Shown here: positions 1 through 5,734 of the stretch, one piece after another
Layout: every line of letters starts with the position of its first letter
How positions within the stretch are numbered: position 1 is the stretch's first letter
Assembly (NCBI GenBank): GCA_030765665.1
Contig: JAVCCD010000162.1
Coordinates: 1 to 6,849, forward strand
Direction of reading: 5' to 3'
Length of the DNA: 6,849 nt
DNA from: Candidatus Tenebribacter mawsonii
GTDB taxonomy: Bacteria; Cloacimonadota; Cloacimonadia; Cloacimonadales; TCS61
Notes under the pieces: generated by a model
Seen by the model: only the letters and a program-made list of their open reading frames with translations
Database searches by the model: none
What the model was told of the DNA's origin: nothing
Translations under genes and position numbers: made by a program

Positions 1-977
1 ATAAGATCGGATGGTTTGGATGTTGTAAAAGCACCGGCTGCAATGAACAGAATATGTGAAGTATCTATAAGTCCGTGTTTTGTCGGAACGTTGGAACCTT
101 CCACGATAGGGAGGAGGTCACGCTGAACACCGGATCGTGAAACATCGGCTCCGGTTCTATTTTCATTCCCAGCGATCTTATCAATTTCATCAATGAATAT
201 TATACCATTATCCTCAACCCGTCTCTTAGCTTCCTTCTTTACGATTTCCGGATTCACAAGTTTTCTGGCTTCTTCTTCAATAATTAGTTTATATGCTTCA
301 GAAACTTTAACTTTCTTTTTTTTCTCATTTCTTTTCAAAGGCATTATACCAGCCATGATCTCACCAATTGGGAGTTCAAAACCCTCAGCTCCGGCATGAG
401 AAAACAGATCAATTTGTGGAGTTCGTCGTTCAGAAGATATTTCCACATCTCGGTTATTCAGTTCTCCAGTATCAAAGAGCAGTTCCATCTTCTTCCGTAT
501 GCGCTGATATCTCTCCTCTTTTTTCTTAATATCCTCTTCTGTATCTTGTGGGTTAATTGGATTTCTAGGATATAGAATATCTATAATTCGTTTACGAGCA
601 TTTATTTTTGCCTGAGTTTGAACAAGTATCATCATCTCCGTACGAACATCGTTTAAAGCGTTATTCATCAGTTCGCGAACCATGGATTCAACATCTCGTC
701 CTACATAGCCAACTTCGGTAAATTTGGAAGCTTCCACTTTTATAAATGGTGCTTTTGCCAACCTGGAAAGTCTGCGTGCTATCTCTGTTTTACCAACACC
801 TGTAGGTCCTATCAAAATTATATTATTTGGCATTATCTCCTGCTGGAGATCGCCTTCCACTTGCTGTCTTCGCCATCTATTACGTAATGCAATTGCCACT
901 GCTCGTTTTGCTTTATCCTGTCCAATTATATATTTATCAAGTTCTTCTACAATTCTAATAGGTGTGAATTTTTTCAT
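1..977 (-). CDS. hslU: HslU (ClpY), AAA+ unfoldase of the HslUV protease, 3' end cut off by window
   Basis: This is the ATP-driven unfoldase that forms hexamers, caps the HslV peptidase in the cytoplasm and threads substrates into it. The first 325 residues are visible out of roughly 440-460 usual for the family. The N-terminus has the typical EELDKYIIGQ stretch (11-20), followed by Walker A GPTGVGKT (57-64), the pore loop GYVG (90-93), a charged intermediate I-domain (about 110-240), Walker B FIDEID (261-266) and GVQRDLLP (283-290). The reading frame stays open to base 1 at ...KPSDL. The arginine finger, sensor 2 and the C-terminal tail that docks into HslV lie outside the window. The ATG (977-975) shares one base with the hslV stop (TAATG), and a GAGGAA Shine-Dalgarno (988-983) lies inside the last hslV codons, which suggests translational coupling. 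It is the last visible gene of the tilS operon. ClpX is related, but the I-domain and neighbouring hslV exclude it. Confidence 0.97.
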   Translation of the reverse strand, partial: MKKFTPIRIVEELDKYIIGQDKAKRAVAIALRNRWRRQQVEGDLQQEIMPNNIILIGPTGVGKTEIARRLSRLAKAPFIKVEASKFTEVGYVGRDVESMVRELMNNALNDVRTEMMILVQTQAKINARKRIIDILYPRNPINPQDTEEDIKKKEERYQRIRKKMELLFDTGELNNRDVEISSERRTPQIDLFSHAGAEGFELPIGEIMAGIMPLKRNEKKKKVKVSEAYKLIIEEEARKLVNPEIVKKEAKRRVEDNGIIFIDEIDKIAGNENRTGADVSRSGVQRDLLPIVEGSNVPTKHGLIDTSHILFIAAGAFTTSKPSDL

Positions 978-1510
978 TAAAGTTCCTCGATCATTATGTT
1001 ATTATTCGTATAAATACAAATATCAGAAGCTATCTTGAGTGAACGTTCTACAATTTGAGAAGCTGAAAGTTTCTTATTTTCAACAAATGCCTTTGCAGCC
1101 GCAAGTGCATAATTTCCACCTGAACCAATAGCAATAATTCCTTCATCAGGTTCCAATACATCACCTGTACCGGAAATTAAAAGAAGTGTATTTTTATCTG
1201 CCACGATTATCATTGCTTCTAATCTACGAAGTATTCTATCTGAACGCCAGTCCTTTGCCAGTTCAACAGCAGCTTTTTTCAAATTACCTTTATGCTCTTT
1301 TAATTTACCTTCAAATTTTTCGAATAGCGTAAAAGCGTCTGCTGTTGCTCCAGCAAATCCTGCAATTACTTTTCCGTTATATAATCTTCTTATCTTCTGA
1401 GCAGTTGCTTTCACTACAGTATTACCTAAAGTAACTTGTCCATCACCACCAATTGCAACTTTATCATTGAGTTTTACTCCCAGTATAGTTGTACCATGCA
1501 TATCTTTCAT
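977..1510 (-). CDS. hslV: HslV (ClpQ), proteasome-like threonine peptidase subunit
   Basis: This is the peptidase of the cytoplasmic HslUV complex, a double hexamer related to proteasome beta subunits. The protein has 177 residues, normal for the family. The expected catalytic nucleophile is Thr7, in MHGTTILGV, so a six-residue propeptide (MKDMHG) must be removed to expose it. Known active-site partners are conserved: Asp23 in GGDGQ (Asp17 of the mature enzyme), Lys39 in QKIRR (mature Lys33) and Ser130 in GSGG (129-132). RRLYNGKVIAGFAG and AVELAKDWRSDR are family signatures. The start at 1510 is favoured over the internal Met4 because AGAGGA (1523-1518) lies 7 bases before the first ATG, whereas the spacing to Met4 would be 16. 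The C-terminus ends in IEEL, a few residues shorter than in E. coli. It sits 18 bases after ftsH and overlaps hslU by one base. Confidence 0.97.
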   Translation of the reverse strand: MKDMHGTTILGVKLNDKVAIGGDGQVTLGNTVVKATAQKIRRLYNGKVIAGFAGATADAFTLFEKFEGKLKEHKGNLKKAAVELAKDWRSDRILRRLEAMIIVADKNTLLLISGTGDVLEPDEGIIAIGSGGNYALAAAKAFVENKKLSASQIVERSLKIASDICIYTNNNIMIEEL

Positions 1511-1517
1511 CGGAAGA

Positions 1518-1523
1518 TCCTCT
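1518..1523 (-). promoter_or_regulatory. Shine-Dalgarno of hslV (fixes its start codon)
   Basis: AGAGGA on the minus strand lies in the 18-base ftsH-hslV gap, 7 bases before the ATG at 1510. This spacing selects the first of two nearby in-frame ATGs and therefore supports a six-residue propeptide before the catalytic threonine. Confidence 0.75.
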
Positions 1524-1528
1524 GCTTT

Positions 1529-3583
1529 TTATTTTTTTGGATTATCTTGCTTTTTAGTTTTTTCTTCCTCTTGACCTTGATCTCGTTTCTTTGCTTCTTT
1601 TTTTGCTTTTTCAGCTTTTAATCTTCTTTTCTCTTTAGCTTTCTTTTTTGCGTCGTCTTTTTTTGCCTGTGCTTCTGCTTGTTTTATTTCTTCATTTATT
1701 GCTTTGATCTTCATGAATTGTTTTTCAACAATTTCTTTTTCTGATCCACTTATGAATGGTAAACTAAGTTCAAATATTTCTTCAGCATCGAGCGTCTCTT
1801 TAACAAGTAATTCCTCAGCTAAAGTCTCCAATAATTTACGTTTATTTCTGAGAATTTCCAAGCCTTGTTTGTGAGCATCAGTGATTATACGTTTAATTTC
1901 AGAGTCAATAAGATTTGCAGTCGTATCGCTAATGCTGTCATGCTGTGAAATATCTCTGCCAAGGAAAACCTGGCTCTGTTTTTTCACAAGAGCAATCGGA
2001 CCTACTCTTTCACTCATGCCCCAGTTGCAAACCATTTTCTTTGCTATTTCAGTTGCGCGTTCGATATCATTGGAAGCTCCGGTTGAAACATCTTCAAAGA
2101 TGATCTCCTCAGCCGAACGTCCTCCTAAAAGTCCAATCAAAGATTGCTCCATATAACTTTTTGAATAATATGATTTATCGGTTTGAAGAAAGTGTGTAGC
2201 ACCACCCGTAAATCCTCTAGGTATTATCGTTACTTTGTGAATAGGTTCTACTTTATTTAGAAACATTGAACAAAGCACATGTCCGATCTCATGGTAAGCG
2301 GTTATCTTTTTATCTTCTTCGGTTATAACTCTGCTTTTTCTAGCTTTTCCTAATGTAACTTTGTCTTTAGCTTCTTCAAAGTCGCTCATCTCGATTTTCT
2401 TTTTACCAGTTCTGGCAGCGAGTAAAGCGGCCTCATTAACTAAGTTAGCAAGATCAGCTCCGCTAAATCCTGGAGTTACACGTGCAATTATGTTTAATCT
2501 AACACCATTAGATATTGGTAATTTCCTAGTATGTACAGCTAATATTGCTTCTCTACCCTTGATGTCAGGAAGATCAACGATAATTTGTCTGTCAAAACGT
2601 CCTGGACGAAGTAAAGCGGGATCAAGAACATCGGGTCGGTTTGTAGCAGCAATAATAATCACAGAATCATTTGGATCAAATCCGTCCATCTCGACAAGAA
2701 GTTGATTTAATGTTTGTTCTCTTTCGTCATGACCACCACCAAGACCAGATCCACGGTGTCTACCAACTGCATCTATTTCATCGATGAAAGCGATACAAGG
2801 AGCTGTTTTTTTAGCGTTTGCAAACATATCACGAACACGTGATGCTCCAACTCCCACGAACATCTCTACAAAATCAGAACCACTAATACTGTAAAATGGA
2901 ACTTTAGCTTCTCCTGCAACTGCCTTTGCCAATAAGGTTTTTCCTGTTCCTGGTCTTCCAAGAAGCAATACTCCGCGAGGAATTCTACCACCAAGACGTT
3001 GGAATTTTTTTGGATCCTTTAAAAAATCAACGATCTCTTCTAATTCCTCTTTTGCTTCCTCAACTCCAGCAACATCTTCAAACGTTACTTTAGTTTCTCC
3101 ATTGGTATTGAGCTTTGCTTTACTTTTTCCAAAACTAAATGCCTGATTTGCTCCACCTCTCATTCCACGCATCAGAAAGATCCAAATTCCAATAAATATT
3201 AGAAACGGAAACCATGAAAGTAAAATACCAATAAGTTTATTTGGCTTATGTGAATAAACTTGAACTCCCGCACTAATAAGATTTTGTAAAAGATCTGGAT
3301 TAGAAATTGGCGGCAAATATGTTGATAATGCTTGTCCTGACATACTAGTGATTGTTACAATTTTTTCGTTGAACCCAACTTTTTGAACATCACCACGTTT
3401 AACCATCTCTAAAAAATCAGTATAATTTATTTCTTGAACTTTAGCGCTACTCATTTTGCTCATTTGGAACATAACGACAACAAGCAGAGCTAGTACAATC
3501 CAAAAAGTGATAGTCTGTGATTTTTTCATTTTTGGAAATTGACCTCTATTTTTTTTCTTATCTTCATTTTGTTTTTGTTGCAT
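1529..3583 (-). CDS. ftsH: FtsH, membrane-anchored AAA+ zinc metalloprotease
   Basis: FtsH is an ATP-dependent protease that extracts and degrades membrane and soluble proteins at the inner membrane. It has 684 residues, slightly longer than the usual 610-650. A basic cytoplasmic N-terminus is followed by a first membrane segment (about 26-41), an extracytoplasmic domain (about 44-115) and a second membrane segment (about 117-138). The AAA+ module has Walker A GRPGTGKT (209-216), pore loop FVGVG (242-246), Walker B IAFIDEID (264-271) and second region of homology TNRPDVLDPALLRPGRFDR (314-332) with Arg326 and Arg329 as likely arginine fingers. The peptidase has HEIGH (431-435), with Asp506 in SNDIERAT as probable third zinc ligand. 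Two details are unusual: Arg210 replaces the common proline in Walker A, and the C-terminus carries a Lys/Glu-rich tail (about 615-684), probably helical or disordered. AAGGAG (3600-3595) precedes the start, and the ATG overlaps the hpt stop by one base. Confidence 0.98.
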   Translation of the reverse strand: MQQKQNEDKKKNRGQFPKMKKSQTITFWIVLALLVVVMFQMSKMSSAKVQEINYTDFLEMVKRGDVQKVGFNEKIVTITSMSGQALSTYLPPISNPDLLQNLISAGVQVYSHKPNKLIGILLSWFPFLIFIGIWIFLMRGMRGGANQAFSFGKSKAKLNTNGETKVTFEDVAGVEEAKEELEEIVDFLKDPKKFQRLGGRIPRGVLLLGRPGTGKTLLAKAVAGEAKVPFYSISGSDFVEMFVGVGASRVRDMFANAKKTAPCIAFIDEIDAVGRHRGSGLGGGHDEREQTLNQLLVEMDGFDPNDSVIIIAATNRPDVLDPALLRPGRFDRQIIVDLPDIKGREAILAVHTRKLPISNGVRLNIIARVTPGFSGADLANLVNEAALLAARTGKKKIEMSDFEEAKDKVTLGKARKSRVITEEDKKITAYHEIGHVLCSMFLNKVEPIHKVTIIPRGFTGGATHFLQTDKSYYSKSYMEQSLIGLLGGRSAEEIIFEDVSTGASNDIERATEIAKKMVCNWGMSERVGPIALVKKQSQVFLGRDISQHDSISDTTANLIDSEIKRIITDAHKQGLEILRNKRKLLETLAEELLVKETLDAEEIFELSLPFISGSEKEIVEKQFMKIKAINEEIKQAEAQAKKDDAKKKAKEKRRLKAEKAKKEAKKRDQGQEEEKTKKQDNPKK

Positions 3584-4119
3584 TATGAATATATCTCCTT
3601 TTTGAGAATTCCAATATATGGAAGATTTCTGTATTTTTGCGCATAATCGAGTCCATAGCCAACAACAAACTCATTTCCAACTTCAAATCCCACATAATCA
3701 ATTTTCAAATCAATTTTATGAGCATTTGGTTTATCTAGTAAAGTGCAAATTTTTATTGAAGAAGAGTTGTGCTGTTTAAAATATTCATTAAGATATTTTA
3801 ATGTTAGCCCACTATCAACAATATCTTCTACAATAATTACATCTCTATCTGATATATCGGCATCTATATCTTTTTTTATTTTGACTACTCCTGATGATTT
3901 TGTACTATCTCCATAACTGGAAAGAGACATGAAATCAAGTTGTACATGAGTTGATATGTTTCTTGCCAGATCTGATAAAAATACAATTCCACCTTTTAAA
4001 ATACAGATCATAACCGGGTTTTTACCTTCATAGTCTTTTGAAATCTGTTCTCCAAGTTGTTTTATCTTGTCTTGTATCTCTGTTTCTGTCTTTAATATTC
4101 TTTCAATATCATTATGCAT
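3583..4119 (-). CDS. hpt: Hypoxanthine (hypoxanthine-guanine) phosphoribosyltransferase
   Basis: This cytoplasmic purine-salvage enzyme joins hypoxanthine or guanine to PRPP, giving IMP or GMP plus pyrophosphate. Its 178 residues match the usual bacterial length. Visible motifs are the pyrophosphate loop LKGG (41-44), the flexible-loop SSYG (67-70), the PRPP-binding motif VIIVEDIVDSGLTL (94-107) with its two acidic residues Glu98 and Asp99, LDKP (128-131) whose lysine normally contacts the purine, and FVVGYGLDYAQKYRNLPYIG (151-170). The N-terminus aligns well with known Hpt proteins, as I recall them, beginning MxHDIExxL, so the ATG at 4119 is credible even though its Shine-Dalgarno lies unusually far upstream, beyond an 18-base palindrome. 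The last codons (Lys-Lys-Glu) contain the AAGGAG used by ftsH. Position between tilS and ftsH is a very common arrangement in bacteria. Xanthine or guanine specificity cannot be settled from sequence alone. Confidence 0.96.
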   Translation of the reverse strand: MHNDIERILKTETEIQDKIKQLGEQISKDYEGKNPVMICILKGGIVFLSDLARNISTHVQLDFMSLSSYGDSTKSSGVVKIKKDIDADISDRDVIIVEDIVDSGLTLKYLNEYFKQHNSSSIKICTLLDKPNAHKIDLKIDYVGFEVGNEFVVGYGLDYAQKYRNLPYIGILKKEIYS

Positions 4120-4128
4120 TATTATATT

Positions 4129-4146
4129 AGTAAGAAATTTCTTACT
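4129..4146 (-). repeat. Perfect 18-base palindrome between Shine-Dalgarno and start codon of hpt
   Basis: AGTAAGAAATTTCTTACT is its own reverse complement. As RNA it can form a 7-bp stem (AGTAAGA/TCTTACT) with an AATT loop. It starts directly after the AGGAGG and ends 9 bases before the hpt ATG, so folding would bring the ribosome-binding site to a standard distance. It could instead be a protein-binding site in DNA. The palindrome is seen directly; both functions are inference. Confidence 0.75.
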
Positions 4147-4152
4147 CCTCCT
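4147..4152 (-). promoter_or_regulatory. Shine-Dalgarno of hpt, unusually distant from its ATG
   Basis: AGGAGG overlaps the tilS stop codon (TAG at 4153-4151). It is the only strong anti-16S match ahead of hpt. It lies 27 bases before the ATG at 4119, too far for normal initiation unless the intervening palindrome (4129-4146) folds. No ATG, GTG or TTG in the hpt frame lies at a better distance. Confidence 0.7.
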
Positions 4153-5581
4153 ATTTTTTCGAGAATCTTTCAGCTGCTCTCATTTTTTTTGTAGCCATTT
4201 TCTCTATGCTGATCTGCAGTATATTCTGTGTTTGCTTTGATGTAATAACTCTATCATCTATTCTATGACCAGCAAGCCAGATTATTTTCTCATTATCACA
4301 GAAAATTAACACCTTATCTCTGTCAAATTTAGAGACTTTTTCGTCAATTAAAAAATCCTTTAATTTTTTATTATGTTGCATACCAAGAGGATGAAATCTA
4401 TCACCTGGTTTTCGGTGACGAATTGTTATTGGAAAACTTGTTTTATCAAAGTCGAGATATGCAACATTTTTATCTTCAAACAAGTTGCGTTTGTTAGGCA
4501 TCTTTTTTAACTTTTTCATGATGATTCGATAATCCTCAAAAGTAAATCGATTCCTTAGTGATGTAACTTCTTTTTCGTTTAAAACGTTTACCGATTTTGA
4601 AAGATCAATATTTGTAAAAATAAGCTCATCGTATTCTTTAAATACATAAACATTATTAGGGAGATATATCTGTTTTGAACCATCTGAAGTTATTAGGTTT
4701 TCAATCTCAATAAAATTGTTATGGTAAAAATCTTTCGAATTACCATTTACTCTTGTGTAGGCTTCTTTATATACGTAATAGCGAAGAACTGATTTTGTTT
4801 TTAATATAATCTTTGTTGATAGTCTACATTCATCTTTAGAATGTCTGATCTGAGCTTTCAGGAATCTTCTCGTCGCCAGGGCTTCCAAAATTGCATCTGT
4901 TTCGGAGAAAATCTCTGCAGTTTCATACAATTTTGTTACAACATTTGGGTTTAAATGCTCTTGAATCCAGGGTATCATTTGATTACGAATCTTGTTTCTT
5001 GAATAAGTGTTATCTTTATTGGAAAGATCTTCACGCCATTGAATATTTTCAGATTCTAAATATGATATAATGTCACTTCTGGAAAAGCTTAGTAGCGGGT
5101 GCACAACATCTTCAGTTATTGGTGAAATCCCTTTGATTCCAGTATAACCGGACCCCCTGAACATTCGGAATAAAAGAGTTTCAGCCTGATCTTCACGGTT
5201 ATGACCCAAAACGATCTTTTGACTTTTGTATAATCTTCTAAGATTGTTAAAGTATTTGAAACGTACTTCTCTGGCATGATTCTCTACATTTGAACTTGAA
5301 TTTATTTTGATATTCTTTACAACAAGTGAGATATTTCTATCAAAACAGAATTTTCTAACAAATTCTTCATCAAGTTGAGAATCATTTCCTCGCAAATTAT
5401 AATTTACATGTGCAGCCAGAAGAGAATAGCCGTATTTCGATTTTAAGTGCCACAGCGCTAGTAGTAGGGCAGTTGAATCTGCACCACCTGAGAATCCTAA
5501 AAGAATTTTCTCACCACTTTTAAAAAGTTTGTGTTTTTTTGAGTATTGTTCAAATTTTTCGATAAATCCGTTTACATTCAT
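4151..5581 (-). CDS. tilS: tRNA(Ile)-lysidine synthase TilS
   Basis: TilS uses ATP to attach lysine to C34 of the CAU-anticodon tRNA-Ile2, so that it reads AUA and is charged with isoleucine rather than methionine. This is normally essential. The protein has 476 residues, normal for the long (E. coli/Bacillus-like) form. The N-terminal PP-loop ATPase domain (about 20-210) shows SGGADST (31-37), AAHVNYNLRG (56-65) and GHNREDQAETLLFRMFRGSG (126-145). A helical, less conserved middle follows, then the TilS C-terminal domain with IRHRKPGDRFHPLGM (387-401), KKLKDFLIDEKV (405-416) and IWLAGHRIDDRV (434-445). The start is supported by AAAGGTG (5593-5587), 5 bases before the ATG. It is the first gene of the minus-strand operon, preceded by a good promoter and followed 31 bases later by hpt. 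AUA codons are common in these genes (for example in hslU), consistent with dependence on TilS. Confidence 0.97.
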   Translation of the reverse strand: MNVNGFIEKFEQYSKKHKLFKSGEKILLGFSGGADSTALLLALWHLKSKYGYSLLAAHVNYNLRGNDSQLDEEFVRKFCFDRNISLVVKNIKINSSSNVENHAREVRFKYFNNLRRLYKSQKIVLGHNREDQAETLLFRMFRGSGYTGIKGISPITEDVVHPLLSFSRSDIISYLESENIQWREDLSNKDNTYSRNKIRNQMIPWIQEHLNPNVVTKLYETAEIFSETDAILEALATRRFLKAQIRHSKDECRLSTKIILKTKSVLRYYVYKEAYTRVNGNSKDFYHNNFIEIENLITSDGSKQIYLPNNVYVFKEYDELIFTNIDLSKSVNVLNEKEVTSLRNRFTFEDYRIIMKKLKKMPNKRNLFEDKNVAYLDFDKTSFPITIRHRKPGDRFHPLGMQHNKKLKDFLIDEKVSKFDRDKVLIFCDNEKIIWLAGHRIDDRVITSKQTQNILQISIEKMATKKMRAAERFSKK

Positions 5582-5601
5582 TTTAACACCTTTAATGAGT
5601 A

Positions 5602-5630
5602 ATTATTTACACTTACCATTAACTTTTCAA
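5602..5630 (-). promoter_or_regulatory. Predicted sigma70-like promoter of the tilS operon
   Basis: On the minus strand TTGAAA (5630-5625; five of six bases match TTGACA) is separated by exactly 17 bases from AATAAT (5607-5602; five of six match TATAAT). Transcription would begin near 5595, leaving a leader of only about 14 bases that still contains the AAAGGTG Shine-Dalgarno of tilS. It is the only good promoter match found ahead of the operon. AT-rich DNA produces chance matches, so this remains a prediction. Confidence 0.55.
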
Positions 5631-5722
5631 GTTTTAATTAGGAATTCAAAGTGTCAAATAAAAAGCTTGTAAGATTTTGCGCACTTAGTTTTGTGACTAA
5701 TAAATATAAATAATAAATAGAT

Positions 5723-5728
5723 AAGGAG
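5723..5728 (+). promoter_or_regulatory. Shine-Dalgarno of iorA
   Basis: AAGGAG lies 6 bases before the ATG at 5735. It fixes the start so that the protein begins MKKLLLLGDEA, the typical N-terminus of IorA proteins. Confidence 0.8.
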
Positions 5729-5734
5729 CTAATT

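Larger units (their letters stand above)
5582..5734. other. Divergent intergenic control region between tilS and iorA
   Basis: This 153-base, AT-rich space is the only gap of note in the window and must hold the promoters of both transcription units. On the minus side there is a clear promoter (5602-5630). On the plus side a TATAAA (5705-5710) within an AT-rich run (5697-5722) could be a -10 box, but no convincing -35 lies 16-18 bases upstream, so I do not call a promoter there. A short inverted repeat AACTT-TTC-AAGTT (5621-5633) overlaps the minus-strand -35. It is too short to name as an operator. No small ORF, RNA gene or riboswitch is evident. Confidence 0.6.

Noticed and set aside
193..399. 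Plus-strand open frame of 68 codons.
   Set aside because: It lies antisense within hslU, has low-complexity Phe/Ser-rich composition, and shows no ribosome-binding site or family resemblance.
724..1038. Plus-strand open frame of 104 codons across the hslU-hslV junction.
   Set aside because: It is antisense to strongly conserved coding sequence in both genes and has no recognisable motif.
1436..1621. Plus-strand frame encoding a Phe-rich, apparently hydrophobic peptide that resembles a small membrane protein.
   Set aside because: The hydrophobicity is the mirror image of the lysine-rich FtsH tail (AAA/AAG codons read as TTT/CTT on the other strand).
2361..2705. Plus-strand open frame of 114 codons, and a similar one at 1881-2156.
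   Set aside because: Both are antisense to conserved FtsH AAA+ and peptidase sequence and have no independent coding signal.
3549..3556. Run of eight T (eight A in the message) in codons 9-13 of ftsH as a phase-variable or slippage site; one added A would give an immediate TAG stop.
   Set aside because: Runs of seven or eight A/T occur repeatedly in this AT-rich window, the frame is intact, and phase variation of a housekeeping protease is unlikely.
4121..4126. A perfect TATAAT on the minus strand just before the hpt ATG, as an internal promoter.
   Set aside because: The hexamer 17 bases upstream is AGGAGT, with no -35 resemblance, and transcription would begin at or inside the start codon without a ribosome-binding site. 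It is likely a chance match in AT-rich DNA.
4129..4146. The palindrome before hpt as a rho-independent terminator of tilS.
   Set aside because: The stem is short and AT-rich, and it is followed by AATATAATA rather than a U-run, in the middle of a tightly packed operon.
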